Shown one piece after another: positions 1 through 8,623 of a stretch of DNA of 64,000 nt. The stretch spans positions 147,326,729 to 147,390,728 of the forward strand of contig JAVHZZ010000004.1 of NCBI GenBank assembly GCA_036250195.1, in the 5' to 3' direction. Under the pieces are notes generated by a model. The model saw nothing but the letters and a program-made list of their open reading frames with translations, made no database searches and was not told the DNA's origin. The translations under genes were made by a program, and so were the position numbers. Within the stretch, counting starts at the first letter, position 1. Each line of letters starts with the position of its first letter. The DNA is from Mixophyes australis (taxonomy: Eukaryota; Chordata; Amphibia; Anura; Limnodynastidae).

Positions 1-850
1 TTTAGACAAAGGAATGTAGTTCCTGGCTGCTCAATTTTACCTTTCCCGCACCTTCTCCATCTCTTCCCATGTTAATGTTACTTTGGCTTTCCTCCTTTCA
101 AATTGTACTTCTAATTTTGTACCTAAAACATATATACGTTGTTTGTAATTCACACTGTCTGAGCAATAAAATAAAAATAAAACAAAACATACAAATATAG
201 ACTTTTGTCCAAATGTTTACTCAAAACAGGTCATTTCTATGCTCTCTTTAAAATTATGTTTAAACATCTGAAGGGAGGTTTTTTGTGCAATTAATTGAGG
301 AAGACTCTATTGTGTAGAGTATACTTTGCAAGACTTTGCCTCCTGTTATCAAAATGCAGAAACCATACAGAATATGTACAATTCAGCACAGTGGGTAATG
401 AAAACAACATAGGTTTTAACATTTCAATTCACAAAACATTCAAAGTATTCAAAAGCGTGTAGCGGATTATATGATGGCAGTTATGCGTAATTATGGGCTA
501 GTAGATACATTAACAAAATATTTAAATGTTTTTGAATCTTTGAGAAAAAACAAAAGAGTAGGATTAGGTGGTTGACAGTAAAAAGTAAATGCAAATGACA
601 TGGTGGTTACTGACCCATAGAAGTAAATGTTGGGAGTTTTAAACTCATTGGCTAAAAATAATCAAGTCATAAATTACATTAGTCAAAAATAATGGTGTTT
701 TATGCGCATTTTCAAGAGTTATTTCATACTTATTTAAAAAGCAAATGGAATTCACAGCAGACGTATCACAGATTAATTTTCAGAATTTAATCCCAATGCA
801 TTCAAAAAACACACTGGTTGGTTAATTGGATGCTCACAAAAATGACCCTA
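1..850. other. AT-rich sequence without recognised features
   Basis: No long open frame, RNA gene or clear repeat terminus was seen. The stretch is AT-rich with short A and T runs and ordinary stop-codon density in all frames. Confidence 0.6.
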
Positions 851-1335
851 GAGGGTATGAGTCATTAAAGAGAGCACGGCAAAAAAAGGAGTAAATTTGA
901 TCCTGGACAAACCATGTTACAATTTAAGGGGTGCAAATTAGTTTATTATTTTGCATATAGGTTAAATACTGGTTGCTTTTCACACAAATACTTGATAGTT
1001 TTATTTTTATACTGAAATTTAAAGTTGATCTAAGACCGTGATGGCTAACCTATGACACGCGTGTCACTCGTGACACGCGGAGGCATTTTGACTGACACGC
1101 AAACTGCCTGTTTTAAACATGCCAAACATTTTCTTTATACAGCACCGCCACGGACGCTTCCTTGACAGCGCCGCGGCTGCTGTACAACTCCCCATCGGCA
1201 AAATGGAGCTGCTGCGCATGCACGGTCGCAGCAACTCCTCCCTTGCATATCTCCCGGCATGACTTCACTGGCTGGCCTCCCTGGGGCACGGTAGGGCTTA
1301 TAATGGATATTTGTAATATTTAATCGTTAATTAGC

Positions 1336-1596
1336 CTCAGATACTGGCCACTAGCATTCTTATGTAGTGTTTTTATTAATAGACTCCATTTCTGGTAAAC
1401 CTGCAGGTTATGCAGAGCTGTGTGATTATATATAAATATTGTATTATAGTAGAGGATTCCTCTAATTTTTTAATCCTATAATACAATATTTATATATAAT
1501 CACACAGCTCCACATACCCTGCAGGCTCACCAGAAATGGAGTCTTTGGTCTATTAATAAAAACACTACATAAGATTGCTCGTGGCCAGTATCTGGT
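1336..1596. repeat. Large imperfect palindrome (fold-back)
   Basis: The left arm (about 1336-1447) contains CAGATACTGGCCACTAGCAT, GTAGTGTTTTTATTAATAGA and CACACAGC in reverse sense. The right arm (about 1480-1596) returns their complements, ending GTGGCCAGTATCTGG. The loop is about 30 bp and AT-rich. This could be a separate fold-back MITE nested in the hAT element or part of its own subterminal structure. No coding capacity. Confidence 0.75.
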
Positions 1597-1887
1597 TTTA
1601 CCCTGTAACCCAATACCAAATATATATATATATATATTTTATTTTTTTTATTGAAATGACACGCGACCCAAGGAAGTCTACACTTTTTTCCGATTTTTGA
1701 CACACCAAGCTGAAAAGGTTAGCCATCACTGCTCTATACAGTTCACACAAGACAACAACTCCCTGACCAACATTTCTGTGTGACTGGATCATATAGCTCA
1801 CTAAGCACTTTTTACCTTTGCAATCATGCTGGACCAATATACAATATGTAGCACTTAGCCTCATGTATCAACCTCCCATTGTCCCAT

Positions 1888-1969
1888 AGATTGTAAGCTT
1901 GTGAGCAGGGCCCTCTTACCTCTCTGTCTGTATTACCCAGTTTCGTTGTGCTACGGAATTTGCTTGCTC

Positions 1970-2002
<33 letters not shown>

Positions 2003-2031
2003 ATATATATATAGATGTTGATGATGATGAT
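1888..2031 (+). repeat. L2-type LINE/SINE 3' tail fragment
   Basis: The segment begins TAGATTGTAAGCTTGTGAGC and ends in an (AT)n run followed by GATGATGATGAT. The same tail grammar (TTAGAYTGTAAGCTC, then a short AT-rich 3' end and a simple repeat) closes the SINE at 54804 and the L2 LINE ending at 53486. It is a 5'-truncated retrocopy. Confidence 0.6.
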
Positions 2032-2130
2032 CTCTATAAAAAAAAGGCGAGATGTAAAAACATTTAATAATAACAACAGTTATATCCCATATATATTTTC
2101 ATATTATTGTTGTATTATTTTGTTTGTATT

Positions 2131-2700
2131 GTCTTTTGATCAAGATATGAACTAATACCTCATGTTTTCATTTTGCTAGACACACACAGATATGCAGTTT
2201 AAAGGATAAGCGCTTACAACTTTCTTTTTGTTTTGTATACATAAATGGGCATTTATATTGCCATGCAGCTGGTACCACATACAATGTGGGATATACCGAG
2301 CGCCGGCTTATTGCCAAGCAGCTGGTACCATATATAATGTGGGATATACCGAGCGCGGGCTTACTTTTCTCTGGTTTTGTTTCAAAATATTGCCTTTTTC
2401 TCATAGCAGCTGTCCATCAAGCCTATTTAAGGCACATTTGGGTGTGGCTCACAAGCCAGCCTTTGCTAGATGTAAACCCCTATACCTGGGAGGTGAGTGC
2501 GTCTGATTTTAACTGCATTTTAATAGTGTTTAAAGCATATAGGTCAGTGTAGGACCTGCATATAATGAGGTACCCTTGACGTTGGGATGCAGGCTTAAGT
2601 CTTTTGATCAAGATATGAATTTATACCTCATGTTTTCATTTTGCTAGACACACACAGATATGCAGTTTAAAGGATAAGCGCTGACAACTTTCTTTTTGTT
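2131..2700. repeat. 102-bp direct repeats flanking a 53-bp tandem duplication
   Basis: The 102-bp stretches at 2131-2232 and 2599-2700 are nearly identical; both carry CTTTTGATCAAGATATGAA and GATATGCAGTTTAAAGGATA. Between them, 2258-2310 and 2311-2363 are two 53-bp tandem units, each containing GCAGCTGGTACCA and GTGGGATATACCGAGCGC. Short open frames here are by-products of the tandem duplication. Function unknown. Confidence 0.8.
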
Positions 2701-2742
<42 letters not shown>

Positions 2743-3103
2743 TTTTTTATTGAAATGACACGCGACCCAAGGAAGTCTACACTTTTTCCGATTTTTGACA
2801 CACCAAGCTGAAAAGGTTAGCCATCAGTGATCTAAGACATGCCTTACCCCAACTATAAATCTGTGCCCACATTTTAAATTTGCTTCCCCCTCCAATGCAA
2901 CATGGTTTTGCAAAGGGGCATAAGTACAATTTTTTGGGCTTTATTTTCCTTAATGAATCAGGCCCAATATGTCCCTTTACAACTTGCCCAATGGGTTGAA
3001 AAAAATTGGAAAAAAAAGTTAGCTTGACCCTGATTTAGAGTTACTCCTTTTTTGTTTTGCTCTCCTCCTTAATGACTCAGGCCCAGTGTGTTTATGTATG
3101 TAT

Positions 3104-3266
3104 GTGGCAGATAAATTAGACCGTAAACTCTAATGAGGAACTGATGTGAATGATTAATATTCTCTGTACAGCACTGAATTATATGGTGGCGCTAAATAAG
3201 ATAATAATAATAATGATAATATTAATTATTATTATTATCAATATTATTATTATTATTATTATAATA
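3104..3266 (+). repeat. SINE 3' tail with (AAT)n simple repeat
   Basis: TTAGACCGTAAACTCTAATG, then CTCTGTACAGCACTGAATTA and GGTGGCGCTAAATAAGATAA, followed by AAT repeats. These match the 3' half of the SINE at 54804-55131. The 5' tRNA-related head is absent, so this is a truncated insertion. Confidence 0.7.
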
Positions 3267-3493
3267 ATGTAGAGCTATGTTTGAGAAAAATCAATCTTGG
3301 GTTATCAGTTTCCTCCAGAAAGATACTTCTGTTAAAGAATAGGCTAGCATGGGTGAATGTAAGATTCCTAGAGGGGGGTTTCCAAATGCTTGCATGGAGG
3401 CAGTCTATTTAACAGGTAACACAGTAGTACAGCAGTACCACCGTAATACCTGTTTTGTTATCGCCATTGCAGGATGATGATAATCAAGACTAG

Positions 3494-3668
3494 GGGCTAG
3501 ATTTACTAAGCTGCGGGTTTGAAAAAGTGGGGATGTTGCCTATAGCAACCAATCAGATTCTAGCTTTCATTTATTTAGTACCTTCTACAAAATGACAGCT
3601 AGAATCTGATTGGTTGCTATAGGCAACATCCCCACTTTTTCAAACCCGCAGCTTAGTAAATCTAGCCC
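3494..3668. mobile_element. Palindromic MITE, copy 1 (Harbinger-type terminus)
   Basis: The element starts GGGCTAGATTTACTAAGCTG and ends with the exact complement, CAGCTTAGTAAATCTAGCCC. The two roughly 75-bp arms are nearly perfect inverted repeats around a short ATTTATTTAGTACCTTCTAC centre. Its first 15 bases equal the terminal inverted repeat of the Harbinger element at 37062-40811, so it is probably a derivative mobilised by that family. Other copies lie at 41334, 38744 (degraded) and 59015 (degraded). Confidence 0.85.
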
Positions 3669-3834
3669 TAAGACTAAGATAGCAATTTATATAAACCAAT
3701 TTACTTTGATAAATGAAAAAGTAGCAAAACTTGAATCAACAATTAATGTGTGTTAATGATGTAACAGCTCCAGGCCACAAACCAGCATAAGACACTCACA
3801 GGTGTCCAAACAGGGATGTGGTCATATCAGCGGC

Positions 3835-4236
3835 GGTGAGTATGTCAACACTAGGACTGTTGACAAGAAATTGTCGACAGTCAGACCAGACTGTCAACAT
3901 ATTTAAAATGTTGACATTGTGACTGTCAACAGTAGTAATGTCGACAGTCACAATGTCAACAATCAAGGGGCAATGCCAGTGGCTTTACAGTTGGTGAGAA
4001 TTATTGATTGATTGATTGATTTATTTATTTATTTATTTTCCAATAAAACTATTTGGGAAACAAGGTATTTGGTTTATGTAAATTGTGTCCTGGTGCTCTA
4101 CAGGTCACAGCTGGCACTGTAATATCGACAGTAACAATGTTAACATTTTAAACATGTCGATATTCTGACTGTCAACATTTTGGTGTTGACAGTCTGACTG
4201 GCGACAGATTTGCTGTCACCATATCGTACCCAATCT
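3835..4236. repeat. Fold-back element built of GACTGTCAACA-type units
   Basis: Short units such as GACAGTCACAATGTCAACA, TTGTCGACAGTC and TGTTGACAGTCTGACTG recur in both orientations on either side of a central (ATTG)n/(ATTT)n run at about 4006-4042. A related array is at about 54170-54320, and a larger fold-back of similar style at 33889-34796. No coding capacity; class uncertain. Confidence 0.65.
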
Positions 4237-4239
4237 GTC

Positions 4240-4838
4240 TGTAGAGACTAGTCACAATATATTTTCATTGTAACTGCTTCGGACCACAAAATACCACAAT
4301 ACATGCACAGGTACCTATGGACATCTCTGCTATGTATATCACTGTGTATATGTATATAGCTAAATATAAGAATATGCAAAGTGATAAAACGTTCAAAAAT
4401 GTAAAATAGAAAACAACTATCAAGTTTAACTATCATTCATAATGCAACACACTGCAATGTAAATCAGAGCGGATAGCTCAAATGGTAATCAATACGACAA
4501 GTGATTACTACTCACAGGATTTGTAGGAAACACACATGGGGAGAAGTCATTAGAAGAGAAATGAAGAAAGCAGAGAAGAAGGAAAAATCGTCAGATGCAG
4601 ATCATCTGAGTAGAACTGAAGGTGAGGTCTGTGTTGTTCAAAATATATGGTTGCTTGTTACTTTTTCTCTGGCAACAGGTGGCGTGAAAAGGGGAGGTCC
4701 CAAAAGTAGGGATGCATGGCCCCTGCCATGCAGTGAAAGAAAGGGGAAGATTACATTTCCATCCACTTCCTGACAGCTGGCATCAGCATACTGCGTCTTT
4801 TTAGTTGCTTTTAGTAGGTGGTGATTTGCACACAGGGA
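4240..4838. other. Unassigned sequence between repeats
   Basis: Two short open frames on opposite strands overlap at about 4501-4901, but neither has recognisable protein features and their composition looks random. No element ends were recognised. Confidence 0.4.
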
Positions 4839-5040
4839 GCCTGAGTCATTAAGGAGAGCAAAGCAAAAAAAAGGAGTTAATTTGATTCTGGACAAAATCA
4901 TGTTTCAATGCAAAGGGGGCAAATTAGTTTGATATTTTGGACATAAGGAAAATACTGGCTGCTTTTTCATGTAGCCAGGCCCGGCGCTCCCATTAGGCAA
5001 CCTTAGGCAGTTGCCTAGGGCGCCGGGACCTGAAGGGCGC

Positions 5041-5215
5041 CGCTGATTAGATTTTCTTATCTAGTAAGCGGCGTGGGACATAAGTGCAGCGGCAGAGGAG
5101 CGCCTGCTGCTCTTAGAAGAGGACGGCGGTGGTCACTAAAAACCAGCAGCAGGCGCTCCTCCGCCGCTGCACTTATGTCCCACGCCGCTGACTAGATAAG
5201 AAAATCTAGTCAGCT
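5041..5215. repeat. GC-rich perfect-arm palindrome inside the hAT element
   Basis: The left arm CGCCGCTGATTAGATTTTCT with GCGGCGTGGGACATAAGTGC is answered by GCACTTATGTCCCACGCCGC and AGAAAATCTAGTCAGC on the right. Arms are about 70 bp with a roughly 30-bp loop. It would extrude a cruciform or long RNA hairpin. Confidence 0.85.
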
Positions 5216-5579
5216 TTTGTAGTGGCCTCCTCTTCTTTCTATTAATGGATGCGCCCGGGCTTCCCGATGCAGTCACATGATCACTGTCAGTGATCATGTG
5301 ACCTTCCCAGTAATAGTTTCACACTGTCTGTCACTGACAGACAGTGTAATTAAAGTTATTTACTGATGCCTCCCTCCCCTCCCAGCATGCACAGCTGTGC
5401 TCCACCCTTCTCCTTTGATGTGAGAAGCTGAGGAGCAGTGGGCAGCCATTGAAGAGGTCTCCTGCACTTGCTGACCAGCCTTGAGGAATAAGAAAAAGTG
5501 AGTATCTCCATTTTTATTTTGTTATTTTATTATTTTTTCTATTGTATTATAATAATTTTTTTTTCTATAAGGGCTACCC

Positions 5580-6175
5580 ATGCTGTATATTTGATTTAAA
5601 AACTATGGTGGATAAAATAATTATTTTATTGCCACTTCATGCTCTATATTTAACTTGCTGCAAGTCAAATATAGAGCATGAGGTGCCAATAAAATTGTAT
5701 CCACCATAGTTTTTAAATCAAAGATACAGCATGAGGTGGTAAATAATAGTAATTTCTCTCCCAAAATCCCTTGCAAATGAAATATAGACTATGACGTGAC
5801 AAATAGTCATTTTTCTATGGTATAAAAATCACTATTTCCACGTCATACTCTATATTTCATTTGCAAGGTATTTGGGAGAAAAAGAACTATTATTTAGCAC
5901 TATTTGACTTGCTGCAAGTCAAAAATAGAGCGTAAGGTGCCAATAAAATAGTCAGTTTCTCCCCCATACTTTGCGAGTCAAATATAGAGCATGAGGTGCC
6001 AAATAGTCATTTTTCTACCGTATAAAATTAAAAATGACTATTTGCCACCTAATGCTCTATATTTGATTTTCAAACTATGGTGGAGAAAACGACTATTTGA
6101 TTGGCACCTCATGCTCTATATTTGACTTGCAATCTATGGGGTACAATTTCTACACCATAGTTTGCAAGTGAAGCA
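5580..6175. repeat. Cluster of alternating inverted ATAGAGCATGAGGTG units
   Basis: Variants of TCAAATATAGAGCATGAGGT and its complement (ACCTCATGCTCTATATTTGA) recur at least eight times in alternating orientation at irregular spacing. They are interspersed with ACTATTTNGCAC and AACTATGGTGGA in both senses. This gives several overlapping potential hairpins. Confidence 0.75.
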
Positions 6176-6262
6176 GAGGGGGGTGCAGTGGTGTGATGCA
6201 GAGGGAGGTGCAGTGGTGTGATGCAGAGGGGGGTGCAGTGGGGGGGGTGTAGTGGTGTGATG
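6174..6262. repeat. G-rich minisatellite (GAGGGGGGTGCAGTGGTGTGATGCA)
   Basis: About three units of roughly 28 bp based on GGGGGTGCAGTGGTGTGATG lie within the hAT element. On the minus strand the repeat gives an open frame of HHTTAPP-type residues, which I regard as a repeat artefact. Confidence 0.7.
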
Positions 6263-7046
6263 AAGGAACATATGTGTGATGAAGGGACATGTTAGGGCCT
6301 TTCCATTGCCTTTAACAAATGCATAATTCATAGGCTTATTGTGTCAAGTTTTTTCCCCCGAAATCTAACACCTGGATACCTCCCCTCTAGAAATCCTGTG
6401 TCTGCAGTGGAGTCTGGACAGTGTTCTGCATCAAACAACATGGCATCTGGACCGCTGGAGGAGGTAAGGCTAATTTTTATTTTTTAAACACAAATGCACA
6501 CAGTCGAGTAGGTATGGGTCTGTGAGGCAGGTATTTGGTGTGTTTGCGAGGGGAGGGCGGTATCTTGAAATTTTGCCTAGGGCGCTGAGAACCCTAGCAC
6601 CGGCCCTGCATGTAGCACACAAATACTTGATAGCTTTATTTTTGTACTAAATTTTAAAGTTGATCTAGGACATGACCTATCTCAAATATAAATATTTTCC
6701 CACTTTTAAATTTACTTCCCCTCCAATGCAACATGGTTTTGCCAAGGTGCAAAGTTACTCTTTTTTTTTTTTTGCTTTGCTCTCCTTAATGAATCAGGCC
6801 TAGAGGTGTTTCTGGGCAATGGGAAACCCTGTTGCCTGTTTATTTTAATAAGCATGTCACATACTGGGACAAAACCAGAGTTTCACAAGGAGATATGTTT
6901 TTACAGTCCAGTATAACTGTCTTGAATGTCATGGCATTGTTATTAATCTTTGGGTACAGATGGGTTATATGGGTTGTTCTTTAGTTGTGAGTCATAAGAT
7001 TTTTAGTGTCAGGCGCCGTCCGCACGGCCGCCTGACTGCCTGACCG

Positions 7047-7143
7047 CGCGTCTGGTTGCTAGGCAACCAGACGCATCACTTCCGGATCCCCCCTGCCATC
7101 CATCTCCTAGCAGTATGACGCGCCCCGTTGCTAGGCAACGGGA
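7047..7143 (+). promoter_or_regulatory. Two RFX/X-box-like palindromes in U3
   Basis: GTTGCTAGGCAAC occurs at 7055-7067 and again at 7127-7139, each extended into a longer dyad (GCGTCTGGTTGC / GCAACCAGACGC for the first). The motif fits the known palindromic binding site of RFX transcription factors (two RYYRCC-type half sites with a short spacer). The 3' LTR has the same pair at 11951 and 12023. Control by RFX is inference from the motif. Confidence 0.6.
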
Positions 7144-7209
7144 CGCTATGTGATTCCCGGCGGCAGGCATGACAGCGCTGCAGCGCTGATGCTGATTGGA
7201 TCCCCACAC

Positions 7210-7250
7210 TATTTAAACCTCTTCCTGTCCTCTAATCAGTGCCAGAGTAT
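7210..7250 (+). promoter_or_regulatory. LTR core promoter and start of R
   Basis: TATTTAAA at 7210-7217 is about 30 bp upstream of CAGTGCCAGAGTATC. The bases GCCAGAGTAT (7241-7250) are exactly complementary to the primer-binding sequence at 7668-7677, which places the RNA 5' end at or just before 7241. Confidence 0.65.
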
Positions 7251-7667
7251 CAGGTCTTCCTGTCTCCAGCGTTTGTGTGTACCAGTTGCTATATTGTTCC
7301 TGACATTCCTCGTGCTGCTTGTGACCCTTTTGACCCGGACCGTTTGACCACCCCTATCTGGATTCTGCCTTTGTACTGCGCTCCCTGAAGGTTACCGACT
7401 CGGCTTGCCTCACCATTCTTCTGGATTTCCCTTTGTACCTCCTCTACCTGAACGTTGCTGAACCGGCCTGTCTGACACCCCCTTGTATCTCGCTGTGGAC
7501 TCTAGGAAGGACCGCGACCTGCGTGTCCCTGCAGCGGAGTCCATACTTCCTTGCGGGGGTTCCTGGTGAATACCAGGGGCACGTTAGACTCCGCGCCTTC
7601 CTCTGAGTTGCGCCAACAACAGCAGGTACCTTCTACCAGTCATACACCCACTATCAGTCGTGACAGT

Positions 7668-7677
7668 ATACTCTGGC
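7668..7677 (+). promoter_or_regulatory. Self-complementary primer-binding site
   Basis: ATACTCTGGC starts 3 bases after the 5' LTR. It is the exact reverse complement of GCCAGAGTAT at 7241-7250, the predicted 5' end of the element RNA, and it does not match the initiator-tRNA type site used by most Ty3 elements. Self-priming by the RNA 5' end is the mechanism known for Tf1 of fission yeast and proposed for vertebrate sushi elements. The gag ATG follows 1 base later. Confidence 0.75.
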
Positions 7678-7678
7678 C

Positions 7679-8623
7679 ATGACAACGGAGGGGTCTGGTG
7701 AACCGTCTGCTCGTGACCTACTCCTGCATTTGGCTCAACGAGTGGAGCAACAAGAAGCAGCCCAAGCGCATCTTCTACAATGTGTCCAAGGGATTGCTAC
7801 CCGCTTCGATACATTTCAGAATGCTGCACCCGCTACACCAGCCATAACCTCTGCGGCATCCACAGCATCCAGTGTGGTTACGGTCTCTACAGCGGCCTCC
7901 GGTGTACGCATCCCGACACCCGAAAAGTTTGACGGTGATCCTAAGAAGTGCAGGGGCTTTCTGAACCAATGTGCCATCCAATTTGAGTGCAACCCAGGGG
8001 CCTTTTCTTCAGAACGCACCAAAGTAGCTTTTCTCATCTCCCTCCTCAGTGGTCAAGCCCTTGCCTGGGCCTCACCTTTATGGGAACAAGGGGGTCCACT
8101 TCTTAATAACTCCAACTCTTTCATTGAAGCTTTCAGGAAAGTCTTCGATGATCCCGGAAGAGTTGCTTCTGCAGCTACCAGCTTGTTAAACCTCCGCCAA
8201 GGTGACCTGTCCGTGGGGCAATACGCAGTTCAATTTCGAACCCTGGCTTCCGAGTTAAAATGGAATAACGAAGCACTGGTGGCAACCTTTTGGCAAGGTC
8301 TGGTGGACCGGATTAAGGATGAGTTAATTTCCAGAGAACTCCCGGCTGAGTTAGATTCTCTCATCTCCATGTGCATCAAGGTGGATTTACGCTACCAAGA
8401 GCGCACGCAGGAACGCTCTCCTGGCAAACGGTTCATACCACGGCTAGCACCCCAGTTCCAAAATCCCATCCTGCCAGTGGACGAACCAATGCAAGTAGGA
8501 CGCTCTAAATTATCCCTTGAAGAGAGGGAGAGACGCTTCAAACAACGCCTGTGTCTGTATTGTGGAGATCCGGGACACCTGCTAAGAGTTTGTCCCAAGA
8601 AACCGGGAAACTCTTCCTCCTAA
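7679..8623 (+). CDS. gag: Gag polyprotein of the sushi element
   Basis: This 314-codon frame encodes a Gag of the Ty3/sushi type, the family from which the mammalian PEG10/RTL genes were domesticated. The N terminus has a short helical, Q/E-rich stretch (LAQRVEQQEAAQAH). The middle (about residues 85-240) resembles the capsid-like retrotransposon Gag domain, with KFDGDPKKCRGFLNQC and a conserved LRQGDLSVGQYAVQFRTLA stretch. A CCHC zinc knuckle, CLYCGDPGHLLRVC, lies about 10 residues from the end and should bind RNA. The ATG is one base past the primer-binding site, so the leader is very short. The last codons overlap the pol frame by about 70 bp, and a GGGAAAC heptamer lies in the overlap. 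The frame is undamaged. Confidence 0.93.
   Translation: MTTEGSGEPSARDLLLHLAQRVEQQEAAQAHLLQCVQGIATRFDTFQNAAPATPAITSAASTASSVVTVSTAASGVRIPTPEKFDGDPKKCRGFLNQCAIQFECNPGAFSSERTKVAFLISLLSGQALAWASPLWEQGGPLLNNSNSFIEAFRKVFDDPGRVASAATSLLNLRQGDLSVGQYAVQFRTLASELKWNNEALVATFWQGLVDRIKDELISRELPAELDSLISMCIKVDLRYQERTQERSPGKRFIPRLAPQFQNPILPVDEPMQVGRSKLSLEERERRFKQRLCLYCGDPGHLLRVCPKKPGNSSS
8605..8611 (+). promoter_or_regulatory. GGGAAAC -1 ribosomal frameshift site
   Basis: The heptamer fits X XXY YYZ with the gag frame (G GGA AAC), 12 bases before the gag stop. The pol frame lies at -1 and is open through the site. The same heptamer directs -1 frameshifting in the related PEG10 gene. Downstream CGGTGGCGGGGAGACCGTTT could form a stimulatory structure, but I did not fold it. 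Confidence 0.85.

Larger units (their letters stand above)
1036..2829. mobile_element. hAT-superfamily non-autonomous element with 8-bp TSD ATCTAAGA
   Basis: The left terminus reads CCGTGATGGCTAACC and the right terminus GGTTAGCCATCAGTG. These are near-perfect 15-bp inverted repeats of the CAGTGATGGCTAACC type common in vertebrate hAT elements. The 8 bases ATCTAAGA stand at 1028-1035 and again at 2830-2837, as expected for hAT. The uninterrupted sister copy at about 6664 reads TCTAGGACATG across the same site, which confirms the insertion point. No transposase frame is present. The right terminal roughly 100 bp occur twice, at 1626-1731 and 2720-2829, so the element is internally duplicated or contains a second copy. 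A fold-back, an L2 tail and two direct repeats lie inside. Confidence 0.85.
851..2965. mobile_element. Short inverted-repeat element (copy 1), split by a hAT insertion
   Basis: The left end carries GAGTCATTAAAGAGAGC and the right end CCTTAATGAATCAGGCC, which are imperfect inverted repeats. The sequence between (rich in GGAGTAAATTTGATCCTGGAC-like and TACTTGATAGTTTTATTTT-like stretches) is repeated in a second copy at about 4839-6801. With the hAT insertion at 1036-2829 removed, the element would be about 320 bp, a size typical of a MITE. No coding capacity. Its superfamily is not clear because I could not define a target duplication. A further end fragment with TTTTGCTCTCCTCCTTAATGACTCAGGCCC lies at about 3045-3087. 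Confidence 0.6.
4976..6608. mobile_element. hAT-superfamily element with perfect 8-bp TSD CATGTAGC
   Basis: The left terminus reads CAGGCCCGGCGCTCCC and the right terminus, read as complement, CAGGGCCGGTGCTAGGG. CATGTAGC is present at 4968-4975 and at 6609-6616. The 1.63-kb interior has no transposase frame. It holds a 70-bp-arm palindrome at 5041-5215 and a cluster of inverted units at 5560-6170, and the subterminal TTGCCTAGGGCGC occurs in inverted orientation at both ends. It is a non-autonomous hAT element. Confidence 0.9.
4839..6801. mobile_element. Short inverted-repeat element (copy 2), split by a second hAT insertion
   Basis: The left end has GCCTGAGTCATTAAGGAGAG and the right end CTCTCCTTAATGAATCAGGC, a good inverted repeat. 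The internal sequence matches copy 1 at 851-2965. The hAT element at 4976-6608 sits inside it. Removing that element leaves about 330 bp. Confidence 0.7.
7007..7665 (+). repeat. 5' LTR of the sushi element
   Basis: The LTR opens TGTCAGGCGCCGTCCGCACG and closes GTCGTGACA. It contains two GTTGCTAGGCAAC palindromes in U3, a TATA-like TATTTAAA at 7210-7217 and an inferred transcription start near 7240. The LTR is identical to the 3' copy except for about two substitutions. Confidence 0.95.
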
